From: Gordonia bronchialis DSM 43247
GTDB lineage: Bacteria > Actinomycetota > Actinomycetes > Mycobacteriales > Mycobacteriaceae
Direction of reading: 5' to 3'
NCBI RefSeq assembly: GCF_000024785.1
Contig: NC_013441.1
Coordinates: 5,022,001-5,086,000 of the forward strand
Length of the DNA: 64,000 bases
Position numbers and translations under genes: made by a program. The notes beneath the pieces are model-generated. The model had not been told where the DNA came from, ran no database searches, and worked only from the letters and a program-made list of their open reading frames with translations. Shown here piece by piece: positions 52,635 through 62,620 of the stretch; the stretch's first letter is position 1, and every line of letters begins with the position of its first letter.

Positions 52635-54443
52635 CTATGGCCCGGGTTGCGGTGCCAGCGGGGGTGGCGGCCTGGGCGACGGAGCTGCCCATGATGGTTG
52701 CGGGCCGTCCGACCCCGGTTGACCCCCGCCAGTCATGTGCGACCTTCCCCCTGTCGCCATGACCGTACCGTCGTCACCCGCGTCGTGTGGCCGGTTCGCG
52801 CCGACGTCAGCGACGACGCGCGATCCCAGCCGGTCGGGTGCACCGTCGAGCACCCCACCCGCCGGGTCGTCATAGTAGCCACCCAGGCGTCGTTGCCGGA
52901 CGAGATCTTCGGTGGGATGCCAGATCTGCCAGATCACGACGCCGCACAGCATGATCACCATCAGTCCACGCAGGATCACCGCGCCGGTGAACCACTCGTC
53001 GGGTAGCCACCGACGGTCGGCGTCGAGGAACAGGCCCATCCGCGGAATCCAGAGCAGGGCGTCGATCACCATCCAGCTCAGCAGAAGTCGCGTGTGCGGC
53101 AACGCGAGCACGGCCAGCGGCACGAGCCACAGCGAGTACTGCGGACTCCATACCTTGTTGACCAACAGGAAGCCGGCGACGAGCAGGAAGGCGAGCTGCG
53201 CGACCCGCGGGCGGTACGGGGCGAGCAGGCCGATCGCGATCACCGCGCCGATGACCAGCACCAGCAGCAGCATGGTGAGCCCGTTGAGAAGATCGATGTT
53301 CCATGTGAAACCACCGATGTCGGAGAGCACGCGATACCAGGAATCGGGGTCGGCCCCGCGATCGGTGTTGAAGCGGAAGAACTCTCGCCACCCGGAGGGG
53401 TACGGGATGAGGACCGGCAGATTCACCAGCAGCCAGGAGCCGACCGCCGTCGCCGCCAGGACCGCGAACTCGCGCATCTTGCCGGCCCGCAGACACAGCA
53501 CGGCGAACACCACCAGCAGTAACGCCGGGTACAACTTGGCCGCTGTTCCCAGGCCGAGACACACACCGGCGAGCCACGGTTGGCGCCGCGACCAGGCCAG
53601 CAACGCGAGCGCGACCAACGCGGTGGCGATGGCGTCGAAGTTGGTGAACGCATGCACCAGGACCAGCGGGGACAGGGCCGCCAGCCACACCGACCACATG
53701 CGAGTGCGGGCGGTCAGCGCGGTCGCCCAGATGGTGACGAGCCAGAACAGTGCCAGCCCGAGCGCGACGAGGTTGAAGAACATCACCACGTCCAGCGCGC
53801 CCGGCACTCCCCAGTGTTCATTCGCCCAGCCCCACCAGCCGGCGAGCCGCGCCGCACCGTACATGTACATCCCGGTGAGCACCGGGTACTCCATGTAACG
53901 CTTGATCTGTTTGCCGGTGCCGTCGTCCTGATACCAGTAGTCGCGGTAGGGCAGCGCGCCGTCGTTGAGGCGTTCGGCTCCGTACAGACTGATGACGTCG
54001 GAGTAGCAGAGGTCGGTGAACTGACGCTGGTTGTCCCAGTCGAGCCGCATGACCGCGCCGGGCTGTCCGGCGGTTCCGTCATCGGGTTCGGCCTGCTGCA
54101 GACAGCCGGCCTTGCCGAACCAGCTGAGCGCCAACGTGATCAGAGCCAGGCCGAACAGCACCCGGACCGGGGTCAGATGCCGGCTACGTCCCACGACGGC
54201 GTGCGCGCCGGACGGACCGCCGACGACCGAGCTGGCCTCGCGCACCAATCCGTCGGTGTGACTCGGGCGTATCCGATCGTCGTCGACGCGAAGGTCGGCG
54301 GACATGCGGGTGGGACTCACCAGGCCCGGTTCGGCGTCGTCACGGGCGGGGTTCGGCTCCGAGCGGCTCGGCTCGGGCGGATTCGGCTCAGACATGGGCG
54401 GCCTGGGGCGTGCGGAGGCGGCCCGTCGTGGCTCGTCGCTCAC
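52635..54443 (-). CDS. Second GT87-family membrane glycosyltransferase, with an extended proline-rich end
   Basis: 602 residues. After a Pro-rich cytoplasmic start come membrane segments and the family signatures LCYSDVISLYGAERLNDGAL, YMEYPVLTGMYMYGAARLAG, GLGTAAKLYPALLLVVFAVL and VNKVWSPQYSLWLVPLAVLA. The normal end is probably near GGYYDDPAGGVLDGAPDRLG. The frame continues through MATGGRSHMTGGGQPGSDGP to a TAG, beyond which the same frame leads into the membrane protein at 52011-52523. An in-frame fusion or a lost stop plus a new stop are both possible. Confidence 0.8.
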   Translation of the reverse strand: MSDEPRRAASARPRPPMSEPNPPEPSRSEPNPARDDAEPGLVSPTRMSADLRVDDDRIRPSHTDGLVREASSVVGGPSGAHAVVGRSRHLTPVRVLFGLALITLALSWFGKAGCLQQAEPDDGTAGQPGAVMRLDWDNQRQFTDLCYSDVISLYGAERLNDGALPYRDYWYQDDGTGKQIKRYMEYPVLTGMYMYGAARLAGWWGWANEHWGVPGALDVVMFFNLVALGLALFWLVTIWATALTARTRMWSVWLAALSPLVLVHAFTNFDAIATALVALALLAWSRRQPWLAGVCLGLGTAAKLYPALLLVVFAVLCLRAGKMREFAVLAATAVGSWLLVNLPVLIPYPSGWREFFRFNTDRGADPDSWYRVLSDIGGFTWNIDLLNGLTMLLLVLVIGAVIAIGLLAPYRPRVAQLAFLLVAGFLLVNKVWSPQYSLWLVPLAVLALPHTRLLLSWMVIDALLWIPRMGLFLDADRRWLPDEWFTGAVILRGLMVIMLCGVVIWQIWHPTEDLVRQRRLGGYYDDPAGGVLDGAPDRLGSRVVADVGANRPHDAGDDGTVMATGGRSHMTGGGQPGSDGPQPSWAAPSPRPPPPLAPQPGP

Positions 54444-54523
54444 GCTGCTGGCACCTCAGGATGCGTGGGTCGGCGCCGCGCGTACACACGCGCTGCAGGG
54501 CGCGAACGTCAGCTCGATGCCCG

Positions 54524-56833
54524 TCAGCCGACTGGCGGTTCCGGAATGTCCCCATTACCGCCGTCCCCGTTGTCGCCGTTGTTGCCACCGTTGCCGGTGT
54601 CTCCACCGTTACCGTCGCCGTCCCCGCTGTTGCCGTTGTCGTTTCCGTTGTTGCCACCACCCGGCGGCCCGGTCGGGATGGTGATCCCGGGCACCGGCGT
54701 CCAGTTGCCGTCGCCGCCGTTGCCGTAGTCACCACGACGCGGTTGGGTCCGCGGACCACGGGTCTGGGTGGTGGTCGGATCGTACGTCACCGCCGGCGGC
54801 TCGTAGGGCACACCGGCCTGACCGCCCACCGCTTCCGGCTCGGGGAACTGCTCGATCGGCTCGCCGGCCAGGGCACCGTTCATCGCCGCCTGCCAGATGT
54901 CGGAGGGCAGGCCGCTGCCGTAGATGGACGCACCGTTGACGTTCTCCAACGGCCCACCGGCATTGGTGCCCACCCAGACCGCGGTCGAGAGCTGCGGGGT
55001 GTAACCCACCATCCAGGCATCCTTGTTGCTGCCGGTGTCGCCGAGCTGGACGGTGCCGGTCTTGGCTGCCGACGGACGCGAACCCAGCGTGGGGTCGTAG
55101 AGCGAGTGGCCGTTGGAGTAGGCCGCGATCGGTTCGAGTGCCGAGGTCACGTTGTCGGCGACCTTCGCCGGGAAGACCCGCTGACCGTCGTTCTTCTGAC
55201 GCTCGAACAGGACGTTGCCGTCGGAGTCGGTCACCTTCTGCACAAAGTAGGGCTGACGGTAGATCCCCGACGCGGCGAGCGTGGCGTAGGCCGAGGCCAT
55301 GTCGATCACGCGGGACGGGTACTGCCCGAGCACCACGCCACCCTCGGGATAGCCGTTGGCCTCCTGCAGGGTCTGCGCGATGTCGCCGAACGACCGGGCC
55401 ACACCGGCCTGATGCGCGGCGTCGGCGACGGCCTTGGCGCCGCCCTGCAGATCCATCATGAGCCGGTAGTAGACGGTATTGAGCGACATCTTCATGGCCG
55501 TCGCGAGGTTGCACGAACCGCAGGATTCACCGTCGGAGTTCTCCACGGTCAGTCCGCCGGTGGCCTCGTACGGCGCCGAGCTGTAGACCCGCGAGAGCGG
55601 GATGCCCTGCTCGAGCGCGGCGACGAGCGCGAACACCTTGAACGACGACCCGGTCTGCAGTCCGGCCTGTGCGTAGTCCCAGCCGAGCGATTCGTCGCCG
55701 CCGTAGTAGCCGCGGACCGCACCCGTGCGCGGGTCGATCGACACCGAGGCGGTCCGCAGGTTCTTCGGTTCGCCGTTCATCTTGCCGTCGGGACATTTGT
55801 AGATCTTGTTCTGCCGGCAGGACGCCTGCACGACCGAGTTCTGCACCTGGGGATCGATGCCGGTGACGATACGCAGACCACCGGTACGCAGCTGTTTCTC
55901 GGTGATGCCGATGGAGGGCAGCTCGGCGAGCACCTGACGTTTGATCAGGCCGCTCGGGCCGGGCGTGTAGTCGGAGACGCTACGCGGCTCGATGGTGCGC
56001 GGCAGTTTGTCCCGCGCACCTTGTTCCTGGGCTCGGGTGATGGCACCGGTGGTCACCATGCCGTCGAGGACGTAGCGGTAGCGCACGAGCGCGACGTCGG
56101 AGTTGACCGCCGGGTCGTAGTAGGACGGTGCCCGGACGACGGCTGCGAGGAGGGCCGCCTCCTCAAAGGTGAGGCCCTTGCTGATCGGCTTGCCGAAGTA
56201 GGCCTGGGTGGCGACCGCGATGCCGTACGCGCCGCGGCCGAAGTAGATGGTGTTGAGGTAGGACTCGAGGATCTTCTCCTTGGACCACCCGTTGCCCGGC
56301 TTCATCTTCGCGGCGTAGGCCAGCTCGCGGAACTTGCGGGTGTAGGAGCGTTCGTCGCCGACGATCGCGTTCTTGACGTATTGCTGCGTGATGGTCGAGC
56401 CGCCGCCGGCGTCCTCGTTGCCGGTGAGCTTGCCGAGCACCGCGCGCGAGAGGCCACGCGCCGAGAAGCCGTCGTTCTGCCAGAACTCGCGGTCCTCGGC
56501 GGCGACGATCGCCTGCGTCATGGTGGTCGGGATGTCCTTGTACGGGATCACCTTGCGGTCGCCGTCGGCCTGCTTGACCTCGGCGATCAGGTTGCCACCG
56601 GAGTCGACGATGGTCGCCTTCTGGCTGACCTCGGGCTCGGGGATCTGCGCGTTGGCGTAGGTCCAGGCAAATGCCGCGATCAGGATCAGCACGATGGCCG
56701 GGACGATGAGCCCCACCGCGCCGAGTGCCCAGGCGAAGCGGCTGTGCTTCTCATGTGTCGCGCCGCCACGACCCCGATTCGACGCCGAACCGGCGCCCCG
56801 CGACGTGGGCGAAGTGCTACGTGCCTCGCTCAT
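54524..56833 (-). CDS. ponA: Class A penicillin-binding protein (PonA type)
   Basis: About 769 residues. It has one N-terminal membrane anchor (GLIVPAIVLILIAAFAWTY), then a GT51 transglycosylase with EDREFWQNDGFSARGLSRAV, GGGSTITQQYVKNAI and GRGAYGIAVATQAYFGK. The transpeptidase has SxxK in GSSFKVFALVA, SxN in MSLNTVYYRL and KTGT in SAAKTGTVQLGD. It polymerises and cross-links peptidoglycan. The end is a Gly/Asn/Asp-rich low-complexity tail. Start at MSEARST; an earlier ATG eight codons up is open. Confidence 0.95.
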   Translation of the reverse strand: MSEARSTSPTSRGAGSASNRGRGGATHEKHSRFAWALGAVGLIVPAIVLILIAAFAWTYANAQIPEPEVSQKATIVDSGGNLIAEVKQADGDRKVIPYKDIPTTMTQAIVAAEDREFWQNDGFSARGLSRAVLGKLTGNEDAGGGSTITQQYVKNAIVGDERSYTRKFRELAYAAKMKPGNGWSKEKILESYLNTIYFGRGAYGIAVATQAYFGKPISKGLTFEEAALLAAVVRAPSYYDPAVNSDVALVRYRYVLDGMVTTGAITRAQEQGARDKLPRTIEPRSVSDYTPGPSGLIKRQVLAELPSIGITEKQLRTGGLRIVTGIDPQVQNSVVQASCRQNKIYKCPDGKMNGEPKNLRTASVSIDPRTGAVRGYYGGDESLGWDYAQAGLQTGSSFKVFALVAALEQGIPLSRVYSSAPYEATGGLTVENSDGESCGSCNLATAMKMSLNTVYYRLMMDLQGGAKAVADAAHQAGVARSFGDIAQTLQEANGYPEGGVVLGQYPSRVIDMASAYATLAASGIYRQPYFVQKVTDSDGNVLFERQKNDGQRVFPAKVADNVTSALEPIAAYSNGHSLYDPTLGSRPSAAKTGTVQLGDTGSNKDAWMVGYTPQLSTAVWVGTNAGGPLENVNGASIYGSGLPSDIWQAAMNGALAGEPIEQFPEPEAVGGQAGVPYEPPAVTYDPTTTQTRGPRTQPRRGDYGNGGDGNWTPVPGITIPTGPPGGGNNGNDNGNSGDGDGNGGDTGNGGNNGDNGDGGNGDIPEPPVG

Positions 56834-56986
56834 CGTCAACCTTTCCCACCGGGCCAAGCGCGCGTGTCAGCGCCGCAACCACAGTACTTCTCGTATGCGT
56901 TCGTTACTCTACTGTGACGTACTCGCGTGCCCGACGGCAAAAAGCGTCGCGCAGAACACAGCCGAAACGGCCGGCGATCCGTCGAA

Positions 56987-57376
56987 CTATTTGGCCACGC
57001 GACGAGTCCGCGTGGACCGCGGTGGCAACCCCGCAACGTACGACTGCACGAGATGGTTCCAGCTGCAGGTCCGGCACACCTCGACGACGTGCACCGAGAA
57101 CTCCTCGGCGCTCGCATCGAGCCGGGCGATCTCCTCGTTGCTGCGCGCCGACCCCGACACCTGCCCGAGACGGTCACCGAACACCCAGGACACGAGCGTG
57201 ACCTGCTCTTTGCGGCAGACCGGGCACACCGTCGACGAGGGACGGCCATGGAATTTGGCGGCACGCAGCAGATACGGACTCGCATCGCACACATCGGCGA
57301 CGGCGGTCCGGCCCGAGTGAACCTCGGCCAACCGCGCGCGCCGCTGCAGGGCGTAGTCGACGATCTGGCGTTGCAC
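56987..57376 (-). CDS. DUF5318 family protein
   Basis: 129 residues with two Cys pairs of zinc-ribbon type (TVCPVCRKEQVTLVSWVFGD and VEVCRTCSWNHLVQSYV). This is the small protein found next to ponA in Mycobacteriales (Rv0049 position). Function unknown. GTG start. It reads away from the PadR gene, so the two promoters are divergent. Confidence 0.85.
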   Translation of the reverse strand: MQRQIVDYALQRRARLAEVHSGRTAVADVCDASPYLLRAAKFHGRPSSTVCPVCRKEQVTLVSWVFGDRLGQVSGSARSNEEIARLDASAEEFSVHVVEVCRTCSWNHLVQSYVAGLPPRSTRTRRVAK

Positions 57377-57571
57377 GTGTTTCAGCGTACGTCCTCACTG
57401 TTGTGGACGCCCGCGCGACGTGCGGCAGCGCTCACACAGCGTCGTCGTGGACAGTCGTTATATCGGTGCGATACATTGGCGAATACATCGGAACGGACTG
57501 TTGGCGCGTCAGTATGCGTCGACATGTCGGGTGCACTGGTGTCGGAACCATCGGCGAAAGGGGGTGCGGAC

Positions 57572-58330
57572 ATGCTCGAACTGGCTGTTCTCGGACTGCT
57601 CATCGAATCCCCCATGCACGGATACGAATTGCGGAAACGTCTGACCGGTCTTCTCGGCGCGTTCCGGGCCTTCTCTTATGGGTCGCTGTATCCGACGCTG
57701 CGCCGCATGCAGGCGGACGGTCTCATCGACGAGGCCGCCACGCCGTCGGGGATGAAGGTGCGACGCGGTCGCCGCGTCTACCAGCTCACCGACAAGGGTC
57801 GGGAACGGTTCAACGAGCTCGTTGCCGACACCGGACCGCAGAACTACACCGACGACGGATTCGGGGTGCACCTCGCGTTCTTCAGCCGTACCCCGGCTGT
57901 GGCGCGCATGCGCATCCTCGAAGGCCGCCGCCGTCAGGTGGAAGAACGCCGGGAAGGTCTGCGGGAGATCGTCGGCCGGTCCAACCGGGCCGTCGACCGC
58001 TACACCCGGCAACTGCATCAGCTCAGCCTCGAGTCCAGCGAGCGTGAGGTGCGCTGGCTCAACGAGCTGATCGCGGCCGAGAGTTCCGGATCCGGTCCCG
58101 ATGACCCGGATCCGGATCGCGGCATCGATGCCGATGCCTTTGAACCCGCAACCGACACCGACGTCTCCGATGCGGATTTCCGTGTTCCGGCCACCCGCCG
58201 GGACGCGGAGGACAACGGCGGTCCCGGGTCGCGTGATTCCACGCGCCGGGATTCCGAGCAACTGAAAACACCGGTCGCGCAGCGAACGTCTGTGGCGCCG
58301 CGAGAAGAAGGAGAGCCCGACCATGGGTGA
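57572..58330 (+). CDS. PadR-family transcriptional regulator
   Basis: 252 residues. The winged-helix domain is clear: [61 protein letters not shown] coiled helix follows ([20 protein letters not shown]), then a disordered acidic tail. ATG chosen for AGGGGG upstream. The end overlaps ino1 by eight bases, so it probably controls ino1 and itself, as proposed for its M. tuberculosis counterpart next to ino1 (inference). Confidence 0.9.
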   Translation: MLELAVLGLLIESPMHGYELRKRLTGLLGAFRAFSYGSLYPTLRRMQADGLIDEAATPSGMKVRRGRRVYQLTDKGRERFNELVADTGPQNYTDDGFGVHLAFFSRTPAVARMRILEGRRRQVEERREGLREIVGRSNRAVDRYTRQLHQLSLESSEREVRWLNELIAAESSGSGPDDPDPDRGIDADAFEPATDTDVSDADFRVPATRRDAEDNGGPGSRDSTRRDSEQLKTPVAQRTSVAPREEGEPDHG

Positions 58331-59414
58331 GCCCAACAAGGTGCGCGTTGCCATCGTGGGCGTAGGAAACTGCGCTTCATCCTTGGTGCAAGGCGTGCAG
58401 TACTACAAGGACGCCGACGAGAACGCGAACGTGCCCGGCCTGATGCACGTCAAGTTCGGTCCGTACCACGTGCGCGACGTCGAGTTCGTCGCCGCCTTCG
58501 ACGTCGACGCCAAGAAGGTCGGCTTCGACCTCTCGGACGCGATCTTCGCGAGCGAGAACAACACCATCAAGATCGCCGACGTGCCGCCCACCGGCGTCAC
58601 CGTGCAGCGCGGCCACACCCTCGACGGTCTCGGCAAGTACTACCTCGAGACCATCACCGAGGCCGACGGCAGCGGCGTCGACATCGTGCAGACCCTCAAG
58701 GACGCCGAGGTCGACGTGCTGGTCTCCTACCTCCCGGTGGGCTCGGATCAGGCCGACAAATTCTACGCGCAGTGCGCCATCGACGCGGGTGTCGCCTTCG
58801 TCAACGCCCTTCCGGTGTTCATCGCCTCCGACCCGGAGTGGGCGCAGAAGTTCGTCGACGCCGGCGTTCCGATCGTCGGCGACGACATCAAGAGCCAGGT
58901 GGGTGCCACCATCACCCACCGCGTGATGGCCAAGCTGTTCGAGGACCGTGGCGTCACCCTGGACCGCACCTACCAGCTCAACGTCGGCGGCAACATGGAC
59001 TTCAAGAACATGCTCGAGCGTGAGCGCCTGGAGTCCAAGAAGGTCTCCAAGACCCAGGCCGTGACCTCCAACCTGACCGGCTCGCTGGCCGGCAAGGTCG
59101 AGGACAAGAACGTGCACATCGGACCGTCGGATCACGTTGCGTGGCTTGACGATCGCAAGTGGGCCTACGTTCGCCTCGAGGGACGCGCCTTCGGCGATGT
59201 GCCGCTGAACCTGGAATACAAGCTCGAGGTGTGGGACTCCCCCAACTCGGCCGGCATCATCATCGACGCCGTGCGTGCGGCCAAGATCGCCAAGGACCGC
59301 GGCATCGGCGGACCGGTCATCCCGGCTTCGGCCTACCTGATGAAGTCCCCGCCCCAGCAGCTCGCCGACGACGTCGCTCGCCAGCAGCTCGAGGCGTTCA
59401 TCATCGAGGGCTGA
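58323..59414 (+). CDS. ino1: Inositol-3-phosphate synthase
   Basis: 363 residues, the short actinobacterial form. The NAD-binding start is [20 protein letters not shown], with [40 protein letters not shown] and [20 protein letters not shown] (active-site Lys and Asn regions). It converts glucose-6-phosphate to inositol-1-phosphate, the entry to phosphatidylinositol and mycothiol. Translationally coupled to the PadR gene and followed by a strong hairpin. Confidence 0.97.
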   Translation: MGEPNKVRVAIVGVGNCASSLVQGVQYYKDADENANVPGLMHVKFGPYHVRDVEFVAAFDVDAKKVGFDLSDAIFASENNTIKIADVPPTGVTVQRGHTLDGLGKYYLETITEADGSGVDIVQTLKDAEVDVLVSYLPVGSDQADKFYAQCAIDAGVAFVNALPVFIASDPEWAQKFVDAGVPIVGDDIKSQVGATITHRVMAKLFEDRGVTLDRTYQLNVGGNMDFKNMLERERLESKKVSKTQAVTSNLTGSLAGKVEDKNVHIGPSDHVAWLDDRKWAYVRLEGRAFGDVPLNLEYKLEVWDSPNSAGIIIDAVRAAKIAKDRGIGGPVIPASAYLMKSPPQQLADDVARQQLEAFIIEG

Positions 59415-59427
59415 TTCTTCTCGATAT

Positions 59428-59465
59428 CGAAACCCACCATTCCGCTTGCGGGATGGTGGGTTTCG
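59428..59465 (+). terminator. Hairpin terminator after ino1
   Basis: A 13-base perfect stem, CGAAACCCACCAT paired with ATGGTGGGTTTCG, with a 12-base loop, 14 bases after the ino1 stop. Confidence 0.85.
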
Positions 59466-59477
59466 TAGTTGGTGGGT

Positions 59478-59831
59478 CTACCTCTGCGACAGGCGGCGGT
59501 TGATGGCCGCGGCGTCGAAGAAAGTGGGATCGATCCGCTCGCCGGGCTCGAGCCCCGCCCACTCCATCAGTTCGTTGTGCCGCTCGTGTGTCGGATCATT
59601 CACGGCGGCAAGGAACTCCGCCCAGCCCCAGACTCTGCCGACATCTTCGAGCGGCGCGGTACCGGATCCTGCTCGAAGCCCGTGTCGGCCAGCCACTGCT
59701 CGAAGTCATCGAGAAGGTCATCGAGTGCGGGACCGCTGCGTCGGATCGGGACGACGTTGCCTTGCCGCTTCGCGCGCTTGCGGGTCTTCTCGGCGCGGCG
59801 GGCACCACGGGGGGCGGTTCTTCTTGCTCAT
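59478..59831 (-). pseudogene. Decayed pRiA4b ORF-3-like or related small gene
   Basis: It begins ATG with MSKKNRP, and after a shift QGNVVPIRRSGPALDDLLDD and FEQWLADTGFEQDPVPR follow. After another shift comes LEDVGRVWGWAEFLAAVNDP, with THERHNELMEWAGLEPGERI and a natural stop. The ending resembles the WGYAEFL...HxExxEW tail of pRiA4b ORF-3-like proteins. At least two frame changes show it is not functional. Confidence 0.6.
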
Positions 59832-60089
59832 CGGGGTCAAGGGTAACGCCGGGGTGAGTCGTGGTGGTCGTCAGAGACCGCTAGAGGTTCGCTTCGGCGG
59901 GTGTCCCCCTTATAGGTGTACTTCGACGTGCGTGCCACCAGGACGCAGGTGAGTGTCGGAGCGGTGTCGGCGTGCAGGAGGTCGTCGTCGACGTGCGGGG
60001 AGCATTGCCTGCATCATGTCGGCTGGACAGGTGCTCCATCAGCTGCCCACGGCGGCGAGTTGACTAGCCCACGTGCCCGGCTAATTCAA

Positions 60090-60263
60090 CGACAGTCGCG
60101 AATCGGCGGCCGCGCCGTCGAAGAAGATAGGATCGAACCGCTCGCCGGGCTTTAAGCCCGCCCACGCTGCCAGTTCATAGTGCGTTCGCGGCTCGGATCA
60201 CTTGCCGCGGCAATGAGCTTATCCACCCAACGGGTCCGCCGACGTCTTCGAGCAGGCAGGAAC
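60090..60263 (-). pseudogene. Second, more decayed copy of the same 3' gene fragment
   Basis: The bases CCGTCGAAGAAGATAGGATC and GCTCGCCGGGCTTTAAGCCC follow the order of 59510-59560 with many substitutions and small deletions, and GACGTCTTCGAGCAGG matches the next block. It looks like an old duplication of the neighbouring remnant. Confidence 0.5.
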
Positions 60264-60346
60264 TGCCGCCCTGCATGGGTGCGGACGTTCGACTCAGAGA
60301 GCATCTGCTCCAGGCATAGTTGTCGGGAGACCGCGACGCTGACAAC

Positions 60347-60858
60347 TTAGCTTTCGAATCTCCTGATGCAATGCATCGCGCAACTCAACCAGTCGCGTCG
60401 CATAAGCGTCGGGGTCTGTCTCAGCATTCTCCAAATAGTTATTGCACGCTCGGACCATGCGAGCGAGGGGCCTTGTAACAACTCAACCAGTCGCGTCGCA
60501 TAAGCGTCGGGGTCTGTCTCAGCATTCTCCAAATAGTTATTGCACGCTCGGACCATGCGAGCGAGGGGCCTTGTAACGAAGGCAGTTGCCGCACCTGCGT
60601 GCGAGCGTGACGAATCTCGTCTCTCGCCGACAGCACGCTGGCGTTGGCCCGCGCGTAGTCGCCTGTGCCCACAGCACCGGGCGTAGTACCTGGTGACCCA
60701 GAAAAGGCTCGACGATGAGAGAGGTCAATGATAAGCGCTCGCAGCGCCAGCTTTTCGGTTCGCCGCACGCTCAACACGTAGGTGCCGAACGCAATGGCCA
60801 CAGTCAGTGCCGCTCCGATTACTGCTACCAGCACATCCGGCCAGAACGTCGCCCACAT
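60347..60858 (-). CDS. Unknown membrane protein with a 98-base duplication in its 3' end
   Basis: The long frame (139 residues, 60439-60858) has one membrane helix near the start (PDVLVAVIGAALTVAIAFGT) and then LRALIIDLSHRRAF and SVLSARDEIRHARTQVRQLP. Near the end a 98-base unit is tandemly repeated (60381 and 60479). Because 98 is not a multiple of three, the frame changes and the protein ends early. The ancestral end may be in the frame YLENAETDPDAYATRLVELR. Family not recognised. Confidence 0.5.
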
Positions 60859-60895
60859 TGTGAGTAGTCTGCCAGACCGACAGGATCGAGACTAG

Positions 60896-61404
60896 CTAGT
60901 ACGACCTGTAGTTCTGGCGGACGTTACTGGCCCAGTGTTTCACCACAATCCCGATCTGGCTGGCGGTCTCAACATCAGGCATTCCGACGGGTAGTCTCTG
61001 GATAAATACGTCAGTGACGCCCGCGTCGAACACACCTCCTTGTATGCCGTCCTGACGGAAAACGAGCAGCGGAAGCCTCAGACCGAACAAAACTCCAGCC
61101 TCCAAGTTGTTCCAGGGGTCGGAAACGATATATTTCGCAAAGTGGCCGATGCCGAAGTACCTGGTTTCGACTGAACCTTCGAAGCAGACATCTGTTCGTA
61201 GCCAAGTATCACTCCACCAGAGCAGTGTCGGGCAATTGAATAGACCTCTTTCAGTGGCGAGTCAACACCATAATCGGTACGCCCAAGCGCGCGATGCTCG
61301 AAGTGCTCATTGGCCAATAGGTCGATAATAAAGTCGTAGGACATTTGTTGCTCTGCAGAGAGCGCCGTCGGTGCCGACACAAACACCGGGATTCGCGCAC
61401 TCAC
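60896..61404 (-). pseudogene. Nucleoside 2-deoxyribosyltransferase-like gene with a frameshift
   Basis: The first frame from GTG reads VSARIPVFVSAPTALSAEQQ, LGRTDYGVDSPLKEVYSIAR, HCSGGVILGYEQ and then shifts near 61192. The other frame continues DVCFEGSVETRYFGIGHFAK, DPWNNLEAGVLFGLRLPLLV and GGVFDAGVTDVFIQRLPVGM to a stop. The layout resembles N-(deoxy)ribosyltransferase or SIR2/TIR-like small-molecule domains. One indel separates the halves, so the decay is recent. The family call is tentative. Confidence 0.55.
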
Positions 61405-61926
61405 GTAACATCTCCTATACCTGCAGACATCTTCGAACCTCTGCACACTAGCTCCCGGCCTGTACCCGCATTGCGATCATATAGCGCGCCACTCAGCCCA
61501 GACGGCGATGACACCAATGGTGCGCGGCCGAGCGCATCGGAGTAGGCAACGTGTCCGTGGGAACTGGCGTGCGAGTCCGATTGACAGGTACTTGGGCCTC
61601 GCGTTCGGGGCATCCCCCACCAGCACGCCGATCTGAACAGAGTCGCTCGTCCGCCGGTTGAGTGGCCAGACCCTCACACAGACGCAGGACAGCGTTCGCC
61701 GCATTGTGGATCGGTCGGCCTGGCGCGGCAGTAGACGCTGCAGAGATGCGAAGCCAATCACACCCACGCCCCCCGCTCACGAGGCTTGGCCGTAGCAGCG
61801 TCGGTCATTCGTCCAGACGGCCCACTCCCCGCAATGCCCGATTTCACATACAGTGTTGGCGAAACCGGCAAAACGTTCGGCGCCGGTTCCGCGATCACCG
61901 ATGAACGCAACGAAAGGCGCTTCAAC
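61405..61926. other. Stretch without an intact gene upstream of terD
   Basis: The minus strand contains a protein-like segment ([20 protein letters not shown], then EGLATQPADERLC) near 61650-61740, with no start or family match. The last ~100 bases should hold the terD promoter; no clear -10/-35 pair is evident. Confidence 0.4.
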
Positions 61927-62502
61927 ATGGGCGTAAGCCTCAGCAAGGGCGGAAATGTCTCGCTGACCAAGGAGGCACCCGGCCTGACCGCGGTCTCCGT
62001 GGGTCTGGGATGGGACATCCGCACCACCACCGGCACCGACTTCGACCTGGATGCCAGCGCCATCGCGCTCGGCGCGAACAAGAAGGTGCTGTCGGACGCC
62101 CACTTCATCTTCTTCAACAACCTGCGGTCGCCGGACGGCTCCATCGAGCACACCGGTGACAACCTGACCGGCGAGGGTGAGGGCGACGACGAGGTCATCA
62201 AGGTCGACCTCAACGGGGTCCCGCCGGAGGTCGACTCCATCGTCTTTCCCGTCTCCATCTACGACGCCGACGCCCGCAGCCAGTCCTTCGGTCAGGTGCG
62301 CAACGCGTTCATCCGCGTCGTCAATCAGGCCGGTGGCGCCGAGATCGCCCGCTACGACCTGTCCGAGGACGCCTCCACCGAGACCGCGATGGTCTTCGGT
62401 GAGCTGTACCGGAACGGCGCCGAGTGGAAGTTCCGCGCCGTCGGCCAGGGTTATGCGTCGGGCCTCGCGGGGATCGCCCGCGACTTCGGCGTGAACGTCT
62501 GA
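61927..62502 (+). CDS. terD: TerD-family stress protein
   Basis: 191 residues: [40 protein letters not shown] (calcium-binding Asp cluster), [40 protein letters not shown] and [20 protein letters not shown]. TerD proteins bind calcium and are linked to tellurite resistance and general stress. It is followed by a strong hairpin, so it is probably its own transcript. Confidence 0.95.
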   Translation: MGVSLSKGGNVSLTKEAPGLTAVSVGLGWDIRTTTGTDFDLDASAIALGANKKVLSDAHFIFFNNLRSPDGSIEHTGDNLTGEGEGDDEVIKVDLNGVPPEVDSIVFPVSIYDADARSQSFGQVRNAFIRVVNQAGGAEIARYDLSEDASTETAMVFGELYRNGAEWKFRAVGQGYASGLAGIARDFGVNV

Positions 62503-62527
62503 GAAAGTTCACCCCCACGACAGCATC

Positions 62528-62560
62528 CATGCCGCACCCGGCCCGTCCGGGTGCGGCATG
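62528..62560 (+). terminator. Hairpin terminator after terD
   Basis: A 14-base perfect stem, CATGCCGCACCCGG and its complement, with a five-base loop, 26 bases after the terD stop. Confidence 0.85.
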
Positions 62561-62620
62561 CTTGTGCGATCGACACTGGTGCCCCTGCGCACCGCTCCTT
62601 AGTGAAAGGCCAGCTCCACC

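Noticed and set aside
54410..56917. Plus-strand frame of 835 residues opposite ponA
   Set aside because: Shadow of ponA, which has all catalytic motifs; the shadow is repetitive Val/Gly/Arg.
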